From contig DVGY01000008.1 in NCBI GenBank assembly GCA_018712465.1, forward strand, positions 1 to 8,897: a DNA stretch of 8,897 nucleotides. Direction: 5' to 3'. Below the pieces are notes generated by a model. It was not told where the DNA came from, ran no database searches, and saw only the letters and a program-made list of their open reading frames with translations. The DNA is from Candidatus Egerieicola pullicola. Lineage in GTDB: Bacteria > Bacillota > Clostridia > Oscillospirales > Ruminococcaceae. Both the position numbers and the translations under genes were made by a program. Below, piece by piece: positions 1-6,623 of this stretch (positions are counted from its first letter, which is position 1; every line of letters starts with the position of its first letter).

Positions 1-1917
1 TTCCGGGTCATGAAGGGAATTCTGCACATTGGGGCAGTCCCGTTTATGGATGCTCACCCCATGGCCTCGGGTGACGAAGCCTACAATGTCGTCTCCCGGC
101 AGGGGATTGCAGCACTGGGAAAACCGCACCAAGCAGTTTTGGATCCCTTCCACCACCACGTCCCCTCCGGGACCAGGTTGAGTAGCAGGTTCCTTTGCCG
201 CCCGCTGAGCGTCTTCTTTTTCCTTTTCCTTCACTGCCCGGACATAATTTTCCTTAATCCGCGGCATGATCTTACTGAGGACAATGCCTCCGTAACCAAT
301 GGCGGCATAGAGATCATCCTCGTTGTCGAAGTGGTAGCGCTGGATCAGATACTGGATCAGCTCATTGTGGTATTCCTTATCCGGACGGATGTAGTTGCGC
401 TTCAACTCCCGATCCAGTTCCAGCTTGCCTTCCACAATGTTTTCTTCCCGGCGTTCCCGCTTAAACCACTGGCGGATTTTGCTTCGGGCCTCTCCGGTTT
501 TGGCGATCTGAAGCCAGCTCCGGCTGGGACCATGAGTAATGGATTTGGTGGTGAGGATTTCAATGATCTGTCCGGTTTCGATCTTGTAGTCGAAGGGCAC
601 CATCCGTCCATCCACCTTGGCGCCGATCATCTTATTACCCACGGCGCTGTGGATAGAATAGGCAAAGTCAATGACGGTGGAACCGGCAGGGAGACATTTC
701 ACATCCCCTTTGGGAGTGAAAGCGTAGATCTCCTCCGGGGCCAGGTCGGTTTTGATGGCCTTGACAATCTCGTCTTTGTCCCCGTCCTGCTGCGCTTCGA
801 TGATCTGCCGGATCCAGGCCAAGCGGTCCTCCCACTTTTTATCCCGGCCCTGGATGCCTTCTTTATACTTCCAGTGGGCGGCAATGCCGTACTCCGCAGT
901 ATAGTGCATTTCCCAGGTGCGGATCTGAATTTCAAAGGGAATTCCTTCCTTCCCCAGTACGGTGGTGTGAAGGGACTGGTAGAGGTTGGGTTTCGGCGTG
1001 GAAATATAGTCCTTAAACCGGTTGGGAATGGGGGTGAACATTTCGTGCATCAATCCCAGCACACTGTAGCAATCCGCCACCGTGTCCACAATCACCCGCA
1101 CGGCGTAAACGTCGTACACCTCATCGAAGCTCCGTCCGGCGATAAACACCTTCCGGTAAATGCCGTACAGGGACTTGATCCTTCCGAAGATCTGGGCATG
1201 GATATTGTTTTCCTCCAACCGCTGATGAATCCGCTCCTTAATGGATTCCAGCAAGGCGTTGCGGCCATCGGTTTTCATAGCCAAGGTGGCATCGATTTCC
1301 TGGCAGGCCACCGGGTCCAGATACCGGATCGCCAGATCCTCCAGTTCTTCCTTGACCGCCTGCATTCCCAATCGGTTGGCGATGGGGGCGTAAATCTCCA
1401 TGGTTTCCAGAGATTTTTCCAGCTGTTTTTCCGGACGCATATATTGCAGGGTGCGCATATTGTGCAGCCGGTCGGCCAGCTTGATAATCACCACTCGGAT
1501 ATCCTGGTTCATGGCCAGCAGCATTTTCCGGACATTTTCCGCCTGTTGCTCTTCTTTGGTGGTGAGAGGCACCTTGCCCAACTTGGTCACCCCGTCCACC
1601 AGCAGAGAAATCTCTTCTCCAAACCGCTCCCGCAGTTCGGTGAGGGTCACCGGGGTGTCCTCCACCACATCGTGAAGCAGGGCGGCGCAGATACATTCGC
1701 TGTCCATCCCCATATCCGCCAGGATGAAGCTGACATTCACCGGATGGATGATGTAGGGTTCCCCACTGACCCGCTTTTGGTTTTCGTGAGCCTCCCAGGC
1801 CAGATCGTAAGCCTTGGAAATCAGGTCCATGTCATAGGGACGGCCGGATTTTTTCAGTCGCTCCGTCAGTTGGTCCCACAGGTTTTGCCGCATGGCATTG
1901 GTTAGTTGTTCACTCAT
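1..1917 (-). CDS. relA: Bifunctional (p)ppGpp synthetase/hydrolase Rel, C-terminus cut by window edge
   Basis: Makes and degrades the alarmone (p)ppGpp, transferring pyrophosphate from ATP to GDP/GTP and hydrolysing it again; cytoplasmic and ribosome-associated. 639 codons are visible of roughly 730-740 usual. Domains in order: HD hydrolase (about 30-200) with SGEPYIIHPV at 51-60, the metal-binding HD pair at 82-83 in LLHDVVEDT and LADRLHNMRTL at 147-157; synthetase (about 240-350) with GRIKSLYGIYRK at 245-256, RFKDYI at 300-305, NLYQSLHTTV at 311-320 and EIQIRT at 329-334; TGS domain (about 396-457); helical region; Cys-containing zinc-finger-type domain (C595, C602, C603, C628). The ACT domain lies beyond the edge. 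Intact HD and synthetase motifs argue for a bifunctional Rel. The ATG at 1917 follows AAAGGGGG at 9 nt and overlaps the recJ stop by 8 nt, suggesting coupled translation. No separate promoter is evident. Confidence 0.97.
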   Translation of the reverse strand, partial: MSEQLTNAMRQNLWDQLTERLKKSGRPYDMDLISKAYDLAWEAHENQKRVSGEPYIIHPVNVSFILADMGMDSECICAALLHDVVEDTPVTLTELRERFGEEISLLVDGVTKLGKVPLTTKEEQQAENVRKMLLAMNQDIRVVIIKLADRLHNMRTLQYMRPEKQLEKSLETMEIYAPIANRLGMQAVKEELEDLAIRYLDPVACQEIDATLAMKTDGRNALLESIKERIHQRLEENNIHAQIFGRIKSLYGIYRKVFIAGRSFDEVYDVYAVRVIVDTVADCYSVLGLMHEMFTPIPNRFKDYISTPKPNLYQSLHTTVLGKEGIPFEIQIRTWEMHYTAEYGIAAHWKYKEGIQGRDKKWEDRLAWIRQIIEAQQDGDKDEIVKAIKTDLAPEEIYAFTPKGDVKCLPAGSTVIDFAYSIHSAVGNKMIGAKVDGRMVPFDYKIETGQIIEILTTKSITHGPSRSWLQIAKTGEARSKIRQWFKRERREENIVEGKLELDRELKRNYIRPDKEYHNELIQYLIQRYHFDNEDDLYAAIGYGGIVLSKIMPRIKENYVRAVKEKEKEDAQRAAKEPATQPGPGGDVVVEGIQNCLVRFSQCCNPLPGDDIVGFVTRGHGVSIHKRDCPNVQNSLHDPE

Positions 1918-3952
1918 TCCCAGTTTCCCCCTTTCCCATTTTTTTCAGCCGCAGTGCGGAAGGCATTGCCAAAAGCTGTACCTTTTCCCCGCCCTGCCGC
2001 AGTAAATATCCTCCTTCCGGCGCCGGATGGATCAACTTGGCTTCTTCCATAATGTCCAGACAAACCCGGAAAGAAAAGTAATTGATTTTATCGTATACAA
2101 AGCAATATAACTGTTCCGGTGAGCAACCGGATTTCTTTTGAAGCAGCCGGTACACCAGCGCCGCCTGTTGACGGGTGGGAACCGCTCTTTCTGCCACAGC
2201 AGCCGAGAGGGTTTCTCCGCAGAAAAACCGGAAATAGTAGTTCCACCCGTTGAGCAGCAAAGTCTGCTTCAATCCACTGGGGCGCAGCTCCAAAATCCGC
2301 ACCGACAAATACTGCCGTCCCCGGAACTGCCTCAAATTCACCTCTGCCGCCAGATCCAACTCCTGTCCCGGCTGGACAAAAGATTGCTCCGGCGTGATGC
2401 GAAACTGCACGGCGGTAAACCGGGTGCCCATCCAATCCATGCGGTAGCGGGTATGTTTCCCTTCCCCAATGGGTTCCAGAGCAGTTGCCTTCACCCGGCG
2501 AAACAAAAATACCGGCGTGGGGTTGGCTTCTCCAAATGGCTCCAACCCAGAAAGCTTTTCCATCTGCTCCACCGTCAAATCCTCCGGGGACAAAGCTCCA
2601 TCCAGCCACAATTCCGGCTGTGCCAATGGCTGTCCGGCGGCGTATGTCTCCACCTGTTGATAGAAGGCTTCCAAATTGTCCTGTGCAATGGTAAACCCAG
2701 CGGCCTGGCGGTGTCCTCCATAGCGAATCAGCAAGGAATCACAGCTGAGCAGGCACTGGTAAAGGTGAAAGTCCCCTACGCTGCGGGCAGAACCGGTATA
2801 CACGCCGTCCCGGCCGCTGAGCAGCATCACCGGACGGCCGTATTCCTCACAGAGCCGGGCAGCCGCAATGCCGATAATGCCAGGATGCCAGCCTTCTTTG
2901 GCAAAGCAGAGCACCCGCCGGCGGAGCAGGCTCGGTTTATGGGCCACCATAGCCTTCACATCCCCCAGCATTTCCTCTTCCTGCTGCCGGCGCTGGCGAT
3001 TGCAGTCCTCCAGCCGGATAGCCAAAGCATTCGCTTGATCCGGATCATCGGTGGTGAGCAGTTCCAATGCCAGTTCCGGCTGAGCCATTCGCCCGGCAGC
3101 GTTAATCCGAGGGCCCAGGCCAAAGGCCACCTGTTGAGCAGTAAGGGGAGTCTGCGAGGAAATCCCCGCCGCCTGCAGCAGTGCCTCGATTCCGGGACGC
3201 TGTCCCTGCTGAATCAGCGGCAACCCCCGCTGCACCAAAGCCCGATTGCTTTCAATTAACGGCACCACATCGCTGATGGTGCCCAAAGCCGCCAAGTCGG
3301 CGTATTGGTCCAAGATGAAATCTACATCCCCGTCTTCCAGAGCCGCCGCCAGCATCAACGCCAGTCCTGCGCCGCAAAAAGGAGTGCAGTCCCGTTCCAG
3401 ATGAGGGTCAATGACGGCGAAAGCCTTAGGAAGAGTATTCCCCGGCACATGGTGGTCGGTGACGATCACCTCCATGCCCAAGCTATTGGCGTAATCCACT
3501 TCCTTTATGGCAGAAATGCCATTGTCCACTGTAATAAGGAGGGTAATTCCCTGTTCCTTGCAGCGATCCAAGGCGGCACAATTTAGGCCGTAGCCTTCCT
3601 CTTGGCGGTGAGGCAGTATCGGAATCACCTGTCCCCCCAACGCTGCCAGATAATCTGTGAGCAGAGCGGTTGCGGTGACACCATCGCAGTCATAGTCGCC
3701 ATACACTGCCATCCACTCTCCCTTTTCCAAGGCTTGGCGAATCCGGGTTACAGCGGTTTCCATTCCCTGAAAAGAGAAAGGATCTTCCAACACATCTGAC
3801 TGATCTTGCAAAAGCTGCTGAACCATTTCAGGCTGGGTGTATCCCCGTCCCACCAAAAGCCGGGCCATAAAAGGGGGCAGATCGCTTTGGGCTGCCAGAG
3901 TCTCCGCCAAATTGGGATCCATCGGCCTCAGCCGCCAGCGGGAAAACGCCAT
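1910..3952 (-). CDS. recJ: Single-stranded-DNA-specific 5'-3' exonuclease RecJ
   Basis: Degrades single-stranded DNA from 5' ends in recombinational, base-excision and mismatch repair; cytoplasmic, metal-dependent. 680 residues. DHH phosphoesterase core: motif I YGDYDCDG at 84-91, motif II TVDNGIS at 141-147, DHH at 166-168 and LGTISDVVP at 223-231. DHHA1 part: GWHPGIIGIAAAR at 354-366, GSARSV at 387-392 and GGHRQAAGF at 412-420. An OB-like segment follows (about 450-560), then a C-terminal extension (about 565-680), as in Firmicutes RecJ, probably a winged helix at about 590-665. I chose the ATG at 3952 because AGAGGA lies 7 nt upstream; the frame also opens at a TTG at 3976, but this gives eight extra residues without a good ribosome site. 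First gene of a unit with relA. Many clostridia have apt between recJ and relA; it is absent here. Confidence 0.97.
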   Translation of the reverse strand: MAFSRWRLRPMDPNLAETLAAQSDLPPFMARLLVGRGYTQPEMVQQLLQDQSDVLEDPFSFQGMETAVTRIRQALEKGEWMAVYGDYDCDGVTATALLTDYLAALGGQVIPILPHRQEEGYGLNCAALDRCKEQGITLLITVDNGISAIKEVDYANSLGMEVIVTDHHVPGNTLPKAFAVIDPHLERDCTPFCGAGLALMLAAALEDGDVDFILDQYADLAALGTISDVVPLIESNRALVQRGLPLIQQGQRPGIEALLQAAGISSQTPLTAQQVAFGLGPRINAAGRMAQPELALELLTTDDPDQANALAIRLEDCNRQRRQQEEEMLGDVKAMVAHKPSLLRRRVLCFAKEGWHPGIIGIAAARLCEEYGRPVMLLSGRDGVYTGSARSVGDFHLYQCLLSCDSLLIRYGGHRQAAGFTIAQDNLEAFYQQVETYAAGQPLAQPELWLDGALSPEDLTVEQMEKLSGLEPFGEANPTPVFLFRRVKATALEPIGEGKHTRYRMDWMGTRFTAVQFRITPEQSFVQPGQELDLAAEVNLRQFRGRQYLSVRILELRPSGLKQTLLLNGWNYYFRFFCGETLSAAVAERAVPTRQQAALVYRLLQKKSGCSPEQLYCFVYDKINYFSFRVCLDIMEEAKLIHPAPEGGYLLRQGGEKVQLLAMPSALRLKKMGKGETGNE

Positions 3953-4003
3953 GTTACATTCCTCTTTTCTCACCAAAGTTACGAATAAAAAGCCGTATTT
4001 TAT

Positions 4004-4032
4004 ATTTTATCACAAGCAGCGAATGGTTGCAA
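4004..4032 (-). promoter_or_regulatory. Sigma-A-type promoter for recJ-relA
   Basis: On the minus strand, TTGCAA (4032-4027) and TAAAAT (4009-4004) are separated by exactly 17 bp. Transcription would start near 3997, giving a leader of about 45 nt before the recJ ATG. It is the best promoter match upstream of recJ. Inferred from consensus only. Confidence 0.7.
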
Positions 4033-4234
4033 GATTTTAAGCGGAATCTCAACGGGAAAGAACGTCTTCCTTTCTTTTTTCAACTGATTTGCCCTTTTTC
4101 AAAAACAGAATTTCAAAACATGCCGGTCATTTGGAAGATTTTAAGAAAGCAGCCTGGATTTTTTATTCATAATTTCTTTTAGAACCGAAAATTTTATTAT
4201 TTTCTTTCAAATTCTGACCAATTTAAAAAAATCC
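4033..4234. other. AT-rich divergent spacer between recJ and tRNA-Pro
   Basis: This stretch separates the recJ promoter from the tRNA promoter. It is rich in A and T runs and has no credible ORF, ribosome site or long repeat on either strand. The A/T-rich stretch just before 4235 could act as an UP element for the tRNA promoter. Nothing else is evident. Confidence 0.6.
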
Positions 4235-4263
4235 TTGACAATCGGGGGTTTATGCAGTAAAAT
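4235..4263 (+). promoter_or_regulatory. Sigma-A promoter for tRNA-Pro
   Basis: Perfect TTGACA (4235-4240) and TAAAAT (4258-4263) lie 17 bp apart, preceded by an A-rich stretch at 4223-4231. Start expected near 4270, giving a 5' precursor of about 32 nt before the mature tRNA. The strength fits a stable RNA gene. Confidence 0.88.
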
Positions 4264-4301
4264 AAGTCTTGCGTTCTTGAGAAAAAACAAGAAAGCACCG
4301 T

Positions 4302-4377
4302 CGGGGTGTAGCGCAGGTGGTAGCGTGCTTGAATGGGGTTCAAGAGGTCGCGAGTTCGAGTCCCGCCACTCCGACCA
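4302..4377 (+). tRNA. tRNA-Pro with anticodon GGG, CCA encoded
   Basis: 76 nt and a full cloverleaf: acceptor CGGGGTG/CACTCCG with one G-U pair and the C1-G72 pair typical of bacterial tRNA-Pro; D stem GCGC/GCGT with one G-U pair and loop AGGTGGTA; anticodon stem CTTGA/TCAAG with loop ATGGGGT, so U33 is followed by GGG at 4335-4337 (reads CCC and CCU); variable loop AGGTC; T stem GCGAG/CCCGC with loop TTCGAGT; A73, then CCA at 4375-4377. The T stem contains an A52-C62 mismatch, which is unusual. It is a single-gene unit with its own promoter and terminator. Confidence 0.97.
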
Positions 4378-4382
4378 CAAAG

Positions 4383-4420
4383 TCCGTCATGGGAGAAATC
4401 CTGTGACGGATTCTTTTTTT
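4383..4420 (+). terminator. Intrinsic terminator of the tRNA-Pro gene
   Basis: TCCGTCA (4383-4389) pairs perfectly with TGACGGA (4404-4410). The stem extends by a T-G pair and GGG/TCC around an AGAAA loop, with one bulged T. Seven T's follow at 4414-4420. It begins 6 nt after the encoded CCA, so the 3' trailer is short. Confidence 0.9.
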
Positions 4421-4438
4421 GCATTTTGAAAAGAAGCA

Positions 4439-4486
4439 GCCCGGCTGAGTTTTAGCAAAACAGCTAGATAAAGCGGGGCAGTTTTT
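4439..4486 (+). terminator. Possible second, weaker terminator after the tRNA
   Basis: GCCCGGCT (4439-4446) pairs with AGCGGGGC (4472-4479) with one G-G mismatch, enclosing a small GTTTT/AAAAC hairpin; TTTTT follows at 4482-4486. It could back up the tRNA terminator. The large inner loop makes it less certain than its neighbours. Confidence 0.4.
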
Positions 4487-4503
4487 AATTTTGTTGATTA
4501 ACA

Positions 4504-4545
4504 AAAAGCAGCGAGATCGGAATCGTTCCAAATCTCGCTGCTTTT
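4504..4545 (-). terminator. Strong, probably bidirectional terminator of the zinc-ribbon gene
   Basis: A perfect 14-bp inverted repeat (4504-4517 with 4532-4545; core AGCAGCGAGAT) continues as GGAA/TTCC around a three-base loop. Read leftward, the stem ends in TTTTTGTT, as expected for the end of the gene at 4559. Read rightward it ends in TTTT, so it could also stop transcripts coming from the tRNA side. It starts 13 nt past the stop codon. Confidence 0.88.
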
Positions 4546-4558
4546 ACACAATTGTCAC

Positions 4559-5449
4559 TCAGCCCATGCTATAAGTATCTAAATACCATTGGCCACCCAC
4601 CTGAATGGTTGCAATGTCTGTGCTTTCACTGTAGGTTTCGCCGTCCATCTCAAAGTTGAAAACAGCTTCCACTGTTTGAGCATCGGAAACATTGACACCG
4701 ATCTCTTGGTAAGCATCCTGAATATCTTCCAACTCATAATCGCTGACCGGAGCCGCTTCGCCAACGGAGACATCATAGCTGATGCCGTACTCCTCCATCA
4801 ACTGTAAATTCTCGACCATGCTGTTTCCCAAAGAGTATTCCAAGGCGTCCGCCATCTCCGCTTCATTAGCATAATTGCCCTCAGACATAGCGTAGTCGAT
4901 CATTTCATCCGGCAGCAGATCCATCACCTTCTGGCCGTCAATGCCGTTGGGATCCATCACAATGTCAATGAAGCTGTTGGCCACGGCAACAGGAGAATTT
5001 CCTCCCACTCCGCCTGCTACGCCGCCGCCGAACACGCCGGTGAGCCAGAGGATCAGCACCACAATTCCAGCAATGACCACCGCGCCGCCGGCGCAGATCC
5101 CCACAATCAAGCCGGTCTTTTTCTTCTTGACCGGAGCGGCAGCAGCAGCGGCCCCGTAACCGGGATACATTTCCGCAGAATACGCCGGACCATTCTGAGG
5201 CATGGCCTGTTGCTGCGCCGGAGCAGCGGCATATACCGGCTGGGGAGCCTGGTTAGCCTGGGCAGGCTGCACGGGTGCAGCTTCCACCGGCTGAGGGGTG
5301 GGTTCCGGCTGAACGGGCTGGACAGGAGCCGCTGCCGGTTGCGTCGGAGCAGGCTGAGCGGCCTGGGCTGCACGCTGGTTTACCGCGCCGCAGTTCGGGC
5401 AGAATTTTGCGTCATCCGAGATGGACGTTCCACAATTGGTACAAAACAT
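4559..5449 (-). CDS. Zinc-ribbon, Pro/Ala/Gln-rich, single-pass membrane protein (paralogue A)
   Basis: Function not recognised. 296 residues. An N-terminal zinc ribbon has CTNC and CPNC pairs (C3, C6, C17, C20). Residues 28-106 form a low-complexity linker of Pro, Ala and Gln. KKKK at 108-111 precedes one hydrophobic segment (about 113-137), so the zinc ribbon should be cytoplasmic and the C-terminal acidic domain (about 150-296) outside. That domain has LLPDEMIDY at 178-186 and ends in GGQWYLDTYS; it aligns along its length with the neighbour coded at 5706-6437. The order zinc ribbon, membrane segment, extracytoplasmic domain resembles TcaA/YvbJ-class envelope proteins, by architecture only. 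The ATG at 5449 has AGGAG 7 nt upstream; a TTG one codon earlier is less likely. The gene has its own promoter (5533-5505) and a strong terminator. Confidence 0.88.
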   Translation of the reverse strand: MFCTNCGTSISDDAKFCPNCGAVNQRAAQAAQPAPTQPAAAPVQPVQPEPTPQPVEAAPVQPAQANQAPQPVYAAAPAQQQAMPQNGPAYSAEMYPGYGAAAAAAPVKKKKTGLIVGICAGGAVVIAGIVVLILWLTGVFGGGVAGGVGGNSPVAVANSFIDIVMDPNGIDGQKVMDLLPDEMIDYAMSEGNYANEAEMADALEYSLGNSMVENLQLMEEYGISYDVSVGEAAPVSDYELEDIQDAYQEIGVNVSDAQTVEAVFNFEMDGETYSESTDIATIQVGGQWYLDTYSMG

Positions 5450-5467
5450 CAAATCACTCCTAGTTTC

Positions 5468-5490
5468 ACCTTTTCCATACGAAAAAAGGT
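5468..5490 (-). promoter_or_regulatory. Hairpin in the 5' leader of the zinc-ribbon gene
   Basis: On the minus strand ACCTTTT (5490-5484) and AAAAGGT (5474-5468) form a 7-bp stem with a 9-nt loop. It lies about 6 nt before the AGGAG ribosome site and within the predicted transcript. It may protect the message or affect initiation. It could also be chance in an A/T-rich leader. Confidence 0.35.
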
Positions 5491-5504
5491 TGTTTTACAC
5501 AAAC

Positions 5505-5533
5505 ATTCTATCCAATCCACTTGAAACTGTCAA
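5505..5533 (-). promoter_or_regulatory. Sigma-A promoter for zinc-ribbon gene A
   Basis: Minus-strand TTGACA (5533-5528) and TAGAAT (5510-5505) are separated by exactly 17 bp. Start expected near 5498, giving a leader of about 49 nt. It lies downstream of paralogue B, so the two paralogues can be expressed independently. Confidence 0.88.
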
Positions 5534-5535
5534 CC

Positions 5536-5560
5536 AATTTCCAGAAAAAGCAAGGAAATT
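5536..5560. repeat. 7-bp inverted repeat abutting the -35 box, possible operator
   Basis: AATTTCC (5536-5542) and GGAAATT (5554-5560) form a perfect dyad with 11 bp between and 18 bp centre to centre. It begins 3 bp upstream of the -35 hexamer of the zinc-ribbon gene A promoter, a common place for an activator site. No copy is seen near the promoter of paralogue B. Regulatory meaning is inferred from position alone. Confidence 0.35.
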
Positions 5561-5634
5561 TTTGAGAAAAATGTGAAATATCGTCTTTTTCTTGCGAATC
5601 TTCTGTGCACGCACTCTTTTGATTGGATAACGCA

Positions 5635-5668
5635 GCAGTGAAACCGAAACAATCCTCGATTTCACTGC
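5635..5668 (-). terminator. Hairpin downstream of zinc-ribbon gene B, no U-tract
   Basis: GCAGTGAAA (5635-5643) pairs perfectly with TTTCACTGC (5660-5668), and CGA/TCG extends the stem after one mismatch. It lies 37 bp past the paralogue B stop, where a transcript end would be expected, but no run of T's follows on either strand. It may stabilise a 3' end, stop transcription weakly, or let transcripts continue into paralogue A. Confidence 0.4.
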
Positions 5669-5705
5669 CAAATTAGATACCGTACATCCAGTATTCTATT
5701 TTCCA

Positions 5706-6437
5706 TCAATCGCTGTAGAAATAAACTGCAGTAGCCTGCATAACCACCTGCGTGTTGAGAGAGGGAGAATTGGAATAAAGGTCATAGTACCAGCCGTCGG
5801 AAAGCTGGATCACCGTAATTTCATTTTCCACTGCAATGGGTTCCCCATAAAGGGAATAGGTGGTTTCCACCGTAACCTTCCGAGCCTGCAAAACTGTAAG
5901 GTGCAGATTGTTTTTATAATAGTACAATATATTATCCAAAGAGGAATCGGTAATGACATCCTCGCTGAGGACCCGAATCTGATAGCCGTCTTCCAAACGG
6001 CTCCAAAAATTATCCAATGACGTTTCTACCGCATTTTGGATAGGCTGGGACTGATCCAGATAATCCTTCACCGACTGAGGCAGCAGCTCCAAGAACTGTT
6101 CTTGGTCCTGGTGATAGCTGGCCTGTGCAAAGGCAGAAACCACGTTGGATGGACTGAAATGGGGGTTGTCCAATACAATAGACATAGCAAGGCAGGCTGC
6201 CGCTGCCAACACCGTTAGGATACTCAACAGCAGATCCCGTTTCTTCTTATTCTTCCAAAAACGAGCTGCCCTGCTTTCCTTTTTCTCCTCCTCCGGCTCC
6301 TCCAAAAATTCTTCCTGAACTGCCGCTATTTTGGAAGGAACCGGTTTCGGCGGGGTCTTTTCCACCACCCAGGTACCGCAGGTTGGACAGAACACCGCAC
6401 TGTCAGGCAGTTCTGCGCCGCACTTTTTACAAACCAC
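5706..6437 (-). CDS. Zinc-ribbon single-pass membrane protein (paralogue B)
   Basis: Function not recognised. 243 residues. Zinc ribbon with CKKC and CPTC pairs (C3, C6, C17, C20, the same spacing as paralogue A). A charged, Glu-rich linker (about 24-60) replaces the Pro/Ala/Gln linker. WKNKKKRD precedes one membrane segment (about 68-88), predicting a cytoplasmic ribbon and an outside C-terminal domain (about 90-243). That domain has SPSNVVSAF, ELLPQSVKDYL and SDGWYYDLYS, which line up with SPVAVANSF, DLLPDEMIDYA and GGQWYLDTYS in paralogue A. The start is GTG at 6437, with GAAGG 7 nt upstream; the frame runs back to a TAG with no ATG, so GTG is the only good choice. An ATG at 6442 is in another frame. 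Its own promoter lies at 6534-6506. Confidence 0.87.
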   Translation of the reverse strand: MVCKKCGAELPDSAVFCPTCGTWVVEKTPPKPVPSKIAAVQEEFLEEPEEEKKESRAARFWKNKKKRDLLLSILTVLAAAACLAMSIVLDNPHFSPSNVVSAFAQASYHQDQEQFLELLPQSVKDYLDQSQPIQNAVETSLDNFWSRLEDGYQIRVLSEDVITDSSLDNILYYYKNNLHLTVLQARKVTVETTYSLYGEPIAVENEITVIQLSDGWYYDLYSNSPSLNTQVVMQATAVYFYSD

Positions 6438-6505
6438 AACATCGCCTTCTTTCTCGCCGGATGATTCACCAGCCGGTAGTTTGAACGGAAAATACTTCTA
6501 GTTTT

Positions 6506-6534
6506 AGTGTACAAAAATAAAGGTGATTTGTCAA
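6506..6534 (-). promoter_or_regulatory. Sigma-A promoter for zinc-ribbon gene B
   Basis: Minus-strand TTGACA (6534-6529) and TACACT (6511-6506) lie 17 bp apart. Start expected near 6499, giving a leader of about 62 nt before the GTG. It is divergent from the aroBA promoter, with about 125 bp between the two -35 boxes. Confidence 0.85.
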
Positions 6535-6558
6535 TGTTTTTTCATCTTTTTGCCTGCT

Positions 6559-6605
6559 ATCTTTGCGGTTTTTTCAGAGATTCTCCCTGTTTTTACTGCA
6601 AAGAT
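6559..6605. repeat. 8-bp inverted repeat between divergent promoters
   Basis: ATCTTTGC (6559-6566) and GCAAAGAT (6598-6605) are exact reverse complements with 31 bp between. They lie upstream of both the paralogue B and aroBA promoters. They could be paired operator half-sites or chance. No run of T's follows the second arm, so an intrinsic terminator is unlikely. Confidence 0.3.
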
Positions 6606-6623
6606 CCTTTCCAAGAAATGTTG

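Noticed and set aside
10..1905. 631-codon plus-strand open frame opposite relA
   Set aside because: The minus strand encodes every Rel domain in order with family motifs. The plus-strand translation shows no recognisable domain and has no ribosome site or promoter. It is a shadow caused by the codon composition of relA.
2138..3259. 373-codon plus-strand open frame opposite recJ
   Set aside because: It lies fully inside recJ, whose DHH, DHHA1 and OB motifs are intact. The plus-strand product is low-complexity in character and has no start signal.
4489..4506. Inverted repeat TTTTGTT-GATT-AACAAAA
   Set aside because: It is A/T-rich, overlaps the stronger terminator stem at 4504-4545, and is probably incidental to the U-tract of that terminator.
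4197..4531. Open frames on both strands across the tRNA (including a minus-strand product with GGTRTRDL and QARYHLRYTP, and another ending AGLELATS)
   Set aside because: These are familiar false proteins made by translating tRNA genes and their antisense. The tRNA, its promoter and its terminator explain the sequence.
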